From an uncultured Saprospiraceae bacterium (GTDB taxonomy: Bacteria > Bacteroidota > Bacteroidia > Chitinophagales > Saprospiraceae): a stretch of DNA of 12,756 bases. The position numbers and the translations under genes are program-made. A model generated the notes under the pieces. That model saw only the letters and a list, made by a program, of their open reading frames with translations. It made no database searches and was not told where the DNA came from. Every line of letters begins with the position of its first letter. Position 1 is the stretch's first letter. This document shows positions 7,339 through 12,756 of this stretch, one piece after another. The stretch covers positions 1-12,756 of the forward strand of contig CALGLS010000101.1 of the NCBI GenBank assembly GCA_937959375.1. Direction: 5' to 3'.

Positions 7339-7733
7339 TTTATTTTTTTACTGTGAGCGCTAGTCAAGAAAATCGGATTCCGACTACTCTCATCTGACAC
7401 CTCTGTACTAACGTGTAAAGATTACAATAAATTAACGAAAAATCGCATAAAGTGTTCCGAAACCTTGAATATGCTAGGTGTGGTTGAATCAGATTAGGCT
7501 AAAAGATCAATGAATTCGGGGATAATTGTTAAAGTTTTATAAAGGGAACAGCGATTTAAGTAGAAGAGTCGTTTCACTCATAGACTTGCATAAGTACAAG
7601 CAATGTGCTACTAGAATTGAGATTTTATGCAACTCAGAATATGGTTTTTAGTTGGTTTTGTTTGTTAGATATAAGGAAAGGCGCAGCTTAGGTTGTGCCT
7701 TTTCTCTTGTTAGAAGCTCCGAACACTTATTGG
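7339..7733. other. Gene-free interval (395 bp) upstream of the helicase
   Basis: No supportable coding frame is seen. It contains the helicase 5' region, with a short symmetrical sequence TCGGATTCCGA at 7373-7383, and, near the other end, the hairpin at 7675-7704. A clear TAnnTTTG box for the helicase was not found. A regulatory 5' leader is common for cold-induced helicases, but nothing here proves one. Confidence 0.5.
7675..7704. terminator. Hairpin, probable terminator of the minus-strand signalling cluster
   Basis: AAAGGCGCAGC (7677-7687) pairs with GTTGTGCCTTT (7692-7702) around a 4-nt loop. Pairing is complete with two G-U wobbles in plus-strand RNA, but it has two A-C mismatches in minus-strand RNA. 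It lies 30 nt past the stop of the fructosamine-kinase-family gene, the expected place for that gene's terminator, although the hairpin is formally better on the other strand. The U-tracts are modest both ways. Confidence 0.45.
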
Positions 7734-8627
7734 TTATTGAAACTTTTGTAAAATTCTTTCAACTGATTGAACATAGCTTCCGCCAAACAAATTCACATGC
7801 ACCAATAAATAGTAAAGCTGATAAATCTCAACTCGGTCAGCAAAGCCCTTGTCTAAAGGATAAGTAGTTTGATAAGCAGCATAAAATATTGGATTAAAAC
7901 CTCCAAAAAGATAGGTCATTGCCATGTCCATTTCACGATGTGCGTAGCTTACGGCAGGGTCAATCAACTCAACTTCTTCTTGATTATTTGCTAAGAAATT
8001 TCCTGACCATAAATCACCATGAGTAAGGCAGGCTGGTTCTTTGGGAAGTAAAAAATTTAGTTTATTAAAAACCTGATCAAACCCCTTGATGTGATGCGTA
8101 TTCATTTTACCAGAATCTACTGCCATTTTCAGCTGAGGTGAAATTCGTTGATTAACAAAAAACGAAACCCAATCTGCTTCATAATTATTCTGTTGCACCA
8201 AACTACCAATGTAATTGTGATGGTCTAAGCCAAAATGCGAATGTGTATGATCACGATGGAGAAGGGCAAGTGAGTGACCAAAGTTTTGCCAAAAGGTGTC
8301 TGTCTTAGGGGCTGGTGGAATATAAGTCAACAATAAAAAAGCGACACCATCTACTTCGTCTAAACCAATAATTTCAGGTGTGGAAATAGATTTACTTAGC
8401 TGGAGAAGTCGCAGCCCTTTTGCTTCTGTTTCAAACATGTGCAAAGACTGTGGAAGGGAGTTCATTTTTAGAAAGTAAGTAGAACTAGCATGTTCTGAAT
8501 TCGTACTTTCTGTTTTGATTAAGCGGGCTTGATTGATATCGCCCCCGCTGATGTTTTCTATGCTTTGGAGTGGTGCAGCTAAAATGCGTTCACAACTTAG
8601 CTGCACCGCTTTAGGAATTAAGTCCAC
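7734..8627 (-). CDS. Fructosamine/ketosamine-3-kinase family protein
   Basis: This 297-residue member of the fructosamine kinase family (aminoglycoside-phosphotransferase-like fold) matches the usual 285-300 residues. Family members phosphorylate sugars attached to amines in glycated proteins or small molecules, which destabilises the adduct and repairs glycation; the substrate here is unknown. Visible features are the nucleotide-loop region SGGDINQARLI (27-37), a probable ATP-binding lysine K54 in YFLKM, E68 in FETEAKGL, the catalytic loop HGDLWSGN (203-210, base D205, metal ligand N210) and the second metal aspartate D223 in LIDPAVSYAHREMD. The start is GTG at 8627. It is the only start compatible with the family N-terminus and sits 3 nt after the stop of the upstream response-regulator gene, in the same frame (TAG TTA GTG). 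Translation is therefore probably coupled. Confidence 0.9.
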   Translation of the reverse strand: MDLIPKAVQLSCERILAAPLQSIENISGGDINQARLIKTESTNSEHASSTYFLKMNSLPQSLHMFETEAKGLRLLQLSKSISTPEIIGLDEVDGVAFLLLTYIPPAPKTDTFWQNFGHSLALLHRDHTHSHFGLDHHNYIGSLVQQNNYEADWVSFFVNQRISPQLKMAVDSGKMNTHHIKGFDQVFNKLNFLLPKEPACLTHGDLWSGNFLANNQEEVELIDPAVSYAHREMDMAMTYLFGGFNPIFYAAYQTTYPLDKGFADRVEIYQLYYLLVHVNLFGGSYVQSVERILQKFQ

Positions 8628-8630
8628 TAA

Positions 8631-9377
8631 CTAGAGACGGTTTTTATTGACAATTGCCAACAGTTCGTCACGATAGTTTTTCCCAATTGGTAAATGTTTG
8701 GCCTGACCTTTTTCCATTACTTCCACCATGTTTCCAACGATAGCACTGATTTGATCTATCTGTACGATGTAGGATCTGTGGATACGTTTGAAAAACTGTA
8801 CAGGAAGTTTTGATTCCAAACTCTTCATGGTTTGTAATGTAATTATTCTAGAACCATCATGTTTTCGAATGATGACGTAATCTTTCAATCCTTCAATGTA
8901 AACGATATCCGCATAATTTACTTTGATCAATTTCTTATCTGCTTTTACAAAAATAAAATCCGGATCACCTTCTGTTGAAGCAGCTTCCGCTGAAGATGAA
9001 GAACTCCCTTCATTTTTCTTCAAAGAAACTTGTTCAGATGCTTTGTTGACCGCTTTCATAAATCGTTCTAAAGAAATAGGCTTCAACAAATAATCAATAG
9101 CGTTTAACTCAAAACCTTCAATCGCATAATTTGCATAAGCTGTAGTGAAGATAACAAGCGGAGGGTTTTTTAAAGTCTTTAGAAAATCAATACCAGTTAA
9201 CTGAGGCATTTGAATGTCAAGAAACATTAAATCAACATCGTGCTTTTTCAAAGCATCGTTTGCTTCCAGTGCGTTGTTACAGCTTTGAAGTAAGTTAATT
9301 TCAGGAATTTCATTGATGTAGGTTTCTAAAACTTCTAGTGCAAGAGGTTCGTCGTCTACAATAATTGCGTTAATCAT
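8631..9377 (-). CDS. LytTR-family response regulator (LytR/AlgR type)
   Basis: This is a 248-residue DNA-binding response regulator of the two-component type. The receiver domain (1-118) has the acidic pair D8-D9, phospho-acceptor D54 in MFLDIQMP, switch residues T78/T79 and K99 in DYLLKP. A serine/alanine/glutamate linker (about 123-137) precedes the LytTR DNA-binding domain (about 140-245) with FIFVKADKK, DIVYIEGLKDYV and FKRIHRSYIVQ. Such regulators bind paired imperfect 9-bp direct repeats upstream of their targets. The cognate kinase is the next gene upstream, 126 bp away, and the fructosamine-kinase-family gene follows 3 nt downstream. The regulon cannot be deduced from this window. Confidence 0.95.
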   Translation of the reverse strand: MINAIIVDDEPLALEVLETYINEIPEINLLQSCNNALEANDALKKHDVDLMFLDIQMPQLTGIDFLKTLKNPPLVIFTTAYANYAIEGFELNAIDYLLKPISLERFMKAVNKASEQVSLKKNEGSSSSSAEAASTEGDPDFIFVKADKKLIKVNYADIVYIEGLKDYVIIRKHDGSRIITLQTMKSLESKLPVQFFKRIHRSYIVQIDQISAIVGNMVEVMEKGQAKHLPIGKNYRDELLAIVNKNRL

Positions 9378-9419
9378 GTTTTGTTTGTTTTAGCTTGATT
9401 ATTCGAACTGCTGACCGCA

Positions 9420-9450
9420 GAAAAGTACAAATTCGTTGTTATACTTCAGA
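9420..9450 (-). promoter_or_regulatory. Candidate promoter of the response-regulator gene
   Basis: Read on the minus strand, TCTG (9450-9447), 19 bp of spacer and TACTTTTC (9427-9420) each differ by one base from the Bacteroidota TTTG/TAnnTTTG consensus. The gap between kinase and regulator genes (126 bp) leaves room for a separate promoter, so the regulator and kinase-family pair may be transcribed independently of the sensor. The evidence is consensus matching only. Confidence 0.3.
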
Positions 9451-9503
9451 ATGTAAGATAGTATTTTGTATGCAACATCGAAAAAATATTAATTTAAGAA
9501 TTT

Positions 9504-10559
9504 TTAGGATAAATTCAACTCAAGGTTGACTGCGTAAGTATTCGGATTATCCTTGGTTTCTAATTTATGTTTGCCTGCATATTGTAATTCCAATCTTCTT
9601 TTTACATTGACCAATCCAATTCCACCACTTCGTTTGTGATGTTGAGCAGGTAGGCTACCAGATTTACTGTTTTCCATAAAAAACAAGATATCCTTATCTT
9701 CAATGGTCAAAACAATGTTGACAAAACCTTGCGCAATCTGATTATTAAGGCCATGCTTAAAGCTGTTTTCCAAAAAAGGGATAAACATCAAAGGTGCAAT
9801 CTTTTGATCAGCTGGATTTCCAATGACCTCAAAATTAATACTGACATTTTTATTCTGACGCAAGCTTTCTAAGTCAAGATAGTTCTGGATGTATTTTACT
9901 TCTTTGCTTAGTAAAACTCGTTTTTCATTACATTCATAGAGCATATATCGCATCATCTCAGATAGCTTGATTACAATCTCAGGGGCCTTATCTGACTTTT
10001 TTAAAGTAAGTGCATAAAGATTATTCAAGGTATTGAACAAGAAATGGGGATTAATCTGCGATTTTAGGAACTTCAACTCAGATTGCATAGTTTGAGTCTG
10101 TAACTCCTTCCGATCTCTCTGATAGCGCATCCAGTCAGATGTAATCTTAAGAATGGTGGAAGTGCCTGCTACAAAGAAGGTCGTCAAGAAAATCCATTTT
10201 TGATCCACGATCAAAGATTCTTGTATCGATGGAATAAATGAAAAGAGTAAGAATAAGATTAGATTCTTAATAGGAGTGATGATGATGACAGATAGAATCA
10301 GCAAACCACTGTATAATAAAAACTTCTTCTCGCTTAAGTAGTTGGGAATCAGATACAAAAGATTGAAATACACGACAACCGCATAAAAAAGGATATTGAT
10401 CGACTCAATAACCAAAGAGAGGAAGAAACCATGATGAACCCGGTCAACGACAAGAAATATAAAGAGCAGAGAAAACCAGAAGATTAGGTGATATACCACT
10501 CTTTTACTTACAAAGTCTACCAGCTTTGCCTTCAGGTTCTTTTTTACTTTGGTTTCCAT
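9504..10559 (-). CDS. LytS-type sensor histidine kinase (His_kinase family), membrane-bound
   Basis: A 351-residue sensor kinase that should phosphorylate the LytTR regulator encoded just downstream. The N-terminal third holds about four hydrophobic segments (roughly residues 22-40, 48-71, 80-110 and 120-138) with no large extracellular sensor domain, so the signal is probably sensed in or near the membrane. A short coiled-coil-like linker (about 145-165) leads to the phospho-acceptor H172 in KSQINPHFLFNTLNNLYAL. The ATPase part has the N box PFLENSFKHG (N265) and the G box GGIGLVNVKRRL (from 312). The ATG at 10559 is preferred over a GTG 24 nt upstream (10583), because a perfect TAnnTTTG promoter box lies between them and the extra residues (MITFALNK) have no clear purpose. 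It diverges from the pterin operon. Confidence 0.92.
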   Translation of the reverse strand: METKVKKNLKAKLVDFVSKRVVYHLIFWFSLLFIFLVVDRVHHGFFLSLVIESINILFYAVVVYFNLLYLIPNYLSEKKFLLYSGLLILSVIIITPIKNLILFLLFSFIPSIQESLIVDQKWIFLTTFFVAGTSTILKITSDWMRYQRDRKELQTQTMQSELKFLKSQINPHFLFNTLNNLYALTLKKSDKAPEIVIKLSEMMRYMLYECNEKRVLLSKEVKYIQNYLDLESLRQNKNVSINFEVIGNPADQKIAPLMFIPFLENSFKHGLNNQIAQGFVNIVLTIEDKDILFFMENSKSGSLPAQHHKRSGGIGLVNVKRRLELQYAGKHKLETKDNPNTYAVNLELNLS

Positions 10560-10570
10560 CTTATTTAATG

Positions 10571-10578
10571 CAAATGTA
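10571..10578 (-). promoter_or_regulatory. -7 box of the histidine kinase promoter
   Basis: On the minus strand TACATTTG matches TAnnTTTG exactly and ends 11 nt before the ATG at 10559. A convincing -33 box at the usual spacing was not found. If used, transcription would begin only a few bases before the start codon, giving a very short or nearly leaderless mRNA. Confidence 0.4.
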
Positions 10579-10805
10579 ATCACAAGTTCAATAAAAGCGG
10601 AATTCTAACTAAGAATGAATAAATATAGATTAAAAGCCAATAATCGTGGATGAGGGACGCTTTAATTTCAGTCAAAGTAAGAATTGAAGCTTGAATGCTC
10701 TCTATCCAAAGAGATTAAATTGGTATTTTCAAGCTAATTGAAGTTTTTAGAGCAATTGAGTTGTAAATGAAATGGAAATAGCCACTTTTATTGCAACTCT
10801 TTGCG

Positions 10806-10813
10806 TACTTTTG
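10806..10813 (+). promoter_or_regulatory. -7 box of the pterin operon promoter
   Basis: TACTTTTG matches TAnnTTTG exactly and ends 22 nt before the ATG at 10836. The region 10783-10790 (ACTTTTA) is the best, imperfect -33 candidate. It would drive the pyruvoyl-tetrahydropterin synthase homologue and folE together. Confidence 0.45.
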
Positions 10814-10835
10814 CGACCGATAAATTTTAAAATGA

Positions 10836-11246
10836 ATGGTCTATTTAACAAGGAAAGAAAGATTTAACGCGGCCCATAAACTTTGGGTGGAAGATTGGAG
10901 CAAACAAAAGAACTTCGAAGTCTTTGGTAAATGCTCAAATCCGAACTGGCACGGCCATAACTATAGCCTCTTTGTTACTGTGAAGGGAAAACCTGATCCT
11001 CAGACTGGCTTTGTGATTGATGCTAAAAAATTGAGCTCACTGGTAAAAGAACTAATTGTGGATAAACTTGACCACAGTAATTTGAACCTTGACGTAGCTT
11101 TTATCCCCAAAAACTTACAACCTACCACAGAAAATCTTGTTATCCTTATATGGAAGGAATTGGAGCCACATATCAAAGGCTGTCAATTACATTCGATTAG
11201 ATTGGAGGAGACTGAAAACATTTTTGCCGAGTACTTCGGTGAATAA
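10836..11246 (+). CDS. 6-pyruvoyl-tetrahydropterin synthase homologue (PTPS/QueD superfamily)
   Basis: This 136-residue cytoplasmic T-fold enzyme acts on 7,8-dihydroneopterin triphosphate, the product of the folE gene that follows 36 nt downstream. Zinc ligands are H14 (FNAAHKLW), H39 and H41 (WHGHNY). The catalytic cysteine is C33 in FGKCSNPNWHGHNY. LDHSNLN (78-84) supplies the catalytic D79-H80, and PTTEN (96-100) with LEETENIFAEYFGE at the C-terminus shapes the pterin pocket. The cysteine-to-histidine spacing is C-x5-HGH, as I recall for animal PTPS (C-N-N-P-N-G-HGH), whereas E. coli QueD has C-x3-HGH. This suggests 6-pyruvoyl-tetrahydropterin synthase activity (biopterin route) rather than 6-carboxytetrahydropterin synthase (queuosine route). 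Automatic annotation would likely say QueD. The ATG at 10836 is used; the ATG at 10832 is out of frame. Confidence 0.88.
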   Translation: MVYLTRKERFNAAHKLWVEDWSKQKNFEVFGKCSNPNWHGHNYSLFVTVKGKPDPQTGFVIDAKKLSSLVKELIVDKLDHSNLNLDVAFIPKNLQPTTENLVILIWKELEPHIKGCQLHSIRLEETENIFAEYFGE

Positions 11247-11282
11247 ATTTGGAATTAAGTCTAACAAACACAAACTTCGCAC

Positions 11283-11879
11283 ATGGGATACACAAAAAAA
11301 GAGCATTATGATGCTAAAACTACGAAGTCACTCGTAAAAAAGTACCACCACATTCTTGGCAAATTGGGTGAAGACCCAGAGCGAGAAGGTCTGGTGAAAA
11401 CGCCTGAACGAGTTGCAAAAGCAATGCAATTCTTGACACATGGCTACGACCTCAGCCCTGAGGATATTTTGAAAGGAGCTATGTTCAAAGAAGATGTAAG
11501 TGAAATGGTCTTGGTAAAAGATATTGAATTATATTCGCTTTGCGAACACCATATGTTGCCTTTTTACGGGAAAGCACATGTTGCTTATATACCTAACGGG
11601 CATATCGTCGGGCTTAGTAAAATCCCACGTATTGTAGATGTTTTTGCAAGAAGGCTGCAAGTGCAAGAGCGACTAACAGAACAAATCCTACACTGTATTC
11701 AAAATACACTAAAGCCACAAGGCGTTGCAGTTGTTATCGAAGCGAAACACCTTTGTATGATGATGCGTGGTGTTCAAAAACAAAATTCAGTCACAACAAC
11801 TTCTGCTTTTACAGGGCAATTTGAAAATGTAGAAACTAGATCTGAATTTATGAACTTAATCGCTGCCAATTTACACTAA
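11283..11879 (+). CDS. folE: GTP cyclohydrolase I
   Basis: This 198-residue T-fold enzyme converts GTP to 7,8-dihydroneopterin triphosphate and formate, the entry step for folate, queuosine and tetrahydrobiopterin. The zinc ligands are C87 and H90 in SLCEHHMLPFYG and C158 in HLCMMMRG; the catalytic H89 and the substrate-loop residues in GLSKIPRIVDVFARRLQVQERL (110-131) are intact. The ending RGVQKQNSVTTTSAFTGQF is typical of the family. The N-terminal extension is short, so this is the bacterial type IA form. The ATG at 11283 sits 36 nt after the upstream pterin-synthase gene with no terminator between them, making a two-gene operon in which product and substrate match. A terminator-like hairpin follows the stop. 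Confidence 0.97.
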   Translation: MGYTKKEHYDAKTTKSLVKKYHHILGKLGEDPEREGLVKTPERVAKAMQFLTHGYDLSPEDILKGAMFKEDVSEMVLVKDIELYSLCEHHMLPFYGKAHVAYIPNGHIVGLSKIPRIVDVFARRLQVQERLTEQILHCIQNTLKPQGVAVVIEAKHLCMMMRGVQKQNSVTTTSAFTGQFENVETRSEFMNLIAANLH

Positions 11880-11896
11880 ACAAACACCATGAGATT

Positions 11897-11922
11897 AATC
11901 AACCCGGTCGGGATGATTTTTT
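11897..11922 (+). terminator. Terminator-like hairpin after folE
   Basis: AATCAACCC (11897-11905) pairs with GGGATGATT (11910-11918) around a 4-nt loop, with one A-A mismatch, and runs into T6 (11917-11922). It lies 17 nt past the folE stop and 18 nt before the fabD start. It should end or attenuate transcription of the pterin operon and mark fabD as a separate unit. Confidence 0.6.
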
Positions 11923-11940
11923 ACTAAAAATACGACACAC

Positions 11941-12756
11941 ATGAAAGCTTATCTTTTTCCGGGACAAGGAGCCCAATTTGTTGGAATCGGTAAAGACCTT
12001 TACGAAAGTAACGAGCAAGCTAAAGTACTTTTTGAACAAGCAAATGATATTCTTGGTTATCGAATTTCTGACGTTATGTTTGAAGGAACAGAAGAGGACT
12101 TGAAGCAAACCAAGATCACTCAACCCGCTATTTTCATTCATTCGATTATAAAAGCCAGATTAGCTGGTGATGACTTTAAACCCGATGCAGTGGCAGGTCA
12201 CTCTTTGGGTGAGTTTTCTGCATTAACAGCAGCAAATGCCATTTCATTTGAGGAAGGCCTTTCTCTAGTACAACAACGAGCACTCGCCATGCAAGAAGCT
12301 TGTGAAGCAGTGGAAGGAACAATGGCTGCGATTTTAGGTCTTGATGATGCCATCGTAGAAAAAGTATGTGCAAACATTGACGAAGTGGTTGTTCCTGCCA
12401 ATTACAATTGTCCTGGTCAACTAGTTATTTCTGGTTCAGTAACTGGAATTAATGCAGCAGTTGCCGCTTTAACCGAAGCCGGCGCAAGACGAGCGATTGT
12501 ATTAGCAGTAGGAGGGGCTTTTCATTCACCTCTTATGGATCCTGCTAAAGTTAAATTGCAAGCTGCCATTGAAAAAACTAATTTTAACGCTCCTAGATGT
12601 CCGATCTATCAAAATACAACTGCTAAGGCAGTTACAGATCCGGAAGAAATACAGATGAACCTTATAGAACAGCTGACTTCTCCAGTCAGATGGACTCAAA
12701 CTTTGCTCAACATGATTGAAAACAAAATTGACAGTTTTGTAGAAGTCGGAGGAAAT
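11941..12756 (+). CDS. fabD: Malonyl-CoA:ACP transacylase (partial, runs off right edge)
   Basis: The first 272 codons are present and no stop occurs before the window ends; about 20 residues are missing compared with the usual 290-300. The enzyme moves malonyl groups from CoA to acyl carrier protein for fatty-acid elongation in the cytoplasm. Visible motifs are FPGQGAQ (6-12), Q61 in TQPAIF, the nucleophile elbow GHSLGE with S88, R113 in QQRALAMQ, the catalytic histidine H195 in GGAFHSPLM, and the C-terminal SFVEVGGN start. The ATG at 11941 begins directly at the conserved N-terminus (MKAYLFPGQG). It is a core gene with no fab neighbours visible in this window, and lies 61 nt after folE, behind the hairpin. 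Confidence 0.96.
   Translation, partial: MKAYLFPGQGAQFVGIGKDLYESNEQAKVLFEQANDILGYRISDVMFEGTEEDLKQTKITQPAIFIHSIIKARLAGDDFKPDAVAGHSLGEFSALTAANAISFEEGLSLVQQRALAMQEACEAVEGTMAAILGLDDAIVEKVCANIDEVVVPANYNCPGQLVISGSVTGINAAVAALTEAGARRAIVLAVGGAFHSPLMDPAKVKLQAAIEKTNFNAPRCPIYQNTTAKAVTDPEEIQMNLIEQLTSPVRWTQTLLNMIENKIDSFVEVGGN

Noticed and set aside
10836..11246. Plain QueD (6-carboxytetrahydropterin synthase) assignment
   Set aside because: Fold and zinc site agree, but the C-x5-HGH spacing and the C-terminus fit the PTPS type better and no queuosine gene is nearby, so the gene symbol was left empty.
11899..12401. Minus-strand open frames over the start of fabD
   Set aside because: The plus strand is an uninterrupted, motif-complete FabD; the antisense frames show no protein-like features.

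Overview
The window is an AT-rich chromosomal segment from a member of the Bacteroidota, probably a free-living gliding or marine type such as a saprospirian, cytophagian or flavobacterial lineage. The evidence is: an exported metallopeptidase with a type IX secretion (Por) C-terminal sorting domain; promoters of the Bacteroidota type (TTTG / ~19-21 bp / TAnnTTTG); almost no Shine-Dalgarno sites; a LytS-type kinase with a LytTR regulator; and a tRNA without an encoded CCA. The genus is not resolvable from sequence reading alone.

Layout. Bases 1-2010 (+) carry the C-terminal half of a carboxy(nor)spermidine dehydrogenase and then carboxynorspermidine decarboxylase (nspC), the two steps of the alternative spermidine pathway. 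They are separated by 267 bp holding a 28-bp inverted repeat. Bases 2121-2957 (+) encode the release-factor glutamine methyltransferase PrmC. Next comes a stand-alone tRNA-Ser(UGA) unit with a visible promoter and terminator, then a 160-bp gene-free palindromic element (MITE-like). Bases 3526-5862 (+) encode a secreted multidomain M14 zinc carboxypeptidase with a T9SS type A tail. It converges, through a bidirectional terminator, on a DEAD-box RNA helicase with an Arg/Gly/Asn-rich tail (5944-7338, -).

After about 400 bp without a gene, a minus-strand signalling cluster follows: sensor histidine kinase (10559 to 9504), LytTR response regulator (9377 to 8631) and a fructosamine-kinase-family protein (8627 to 7734) that starts 3 nt after the regulator's stop codon. 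Divergent from the kinase is a two-gene pterin operon: a 6-pyruvoyl-tetrahydropterin synthase homologue whose active site reads like the animal biopterin enzyme rather than QueD, then GTP cyclohydrolase I (folE). A terminator-like hairpin separates folE from fabD (malonyl-CoA:ACP transacylase), which runs off the right edge.

Most of the window is housekeeping. I do not see a CRISPR array, phage, toxin-antitoxin or defence system. The items most worth a second look are the MITE-like palindrome at 3320-3479, the pterin operon that looks dedicated to tetrahydrobiopterin, the repeat-bearing leader of nspC, and the tight coupling of a kinase-family gene to a LytTR regulator.
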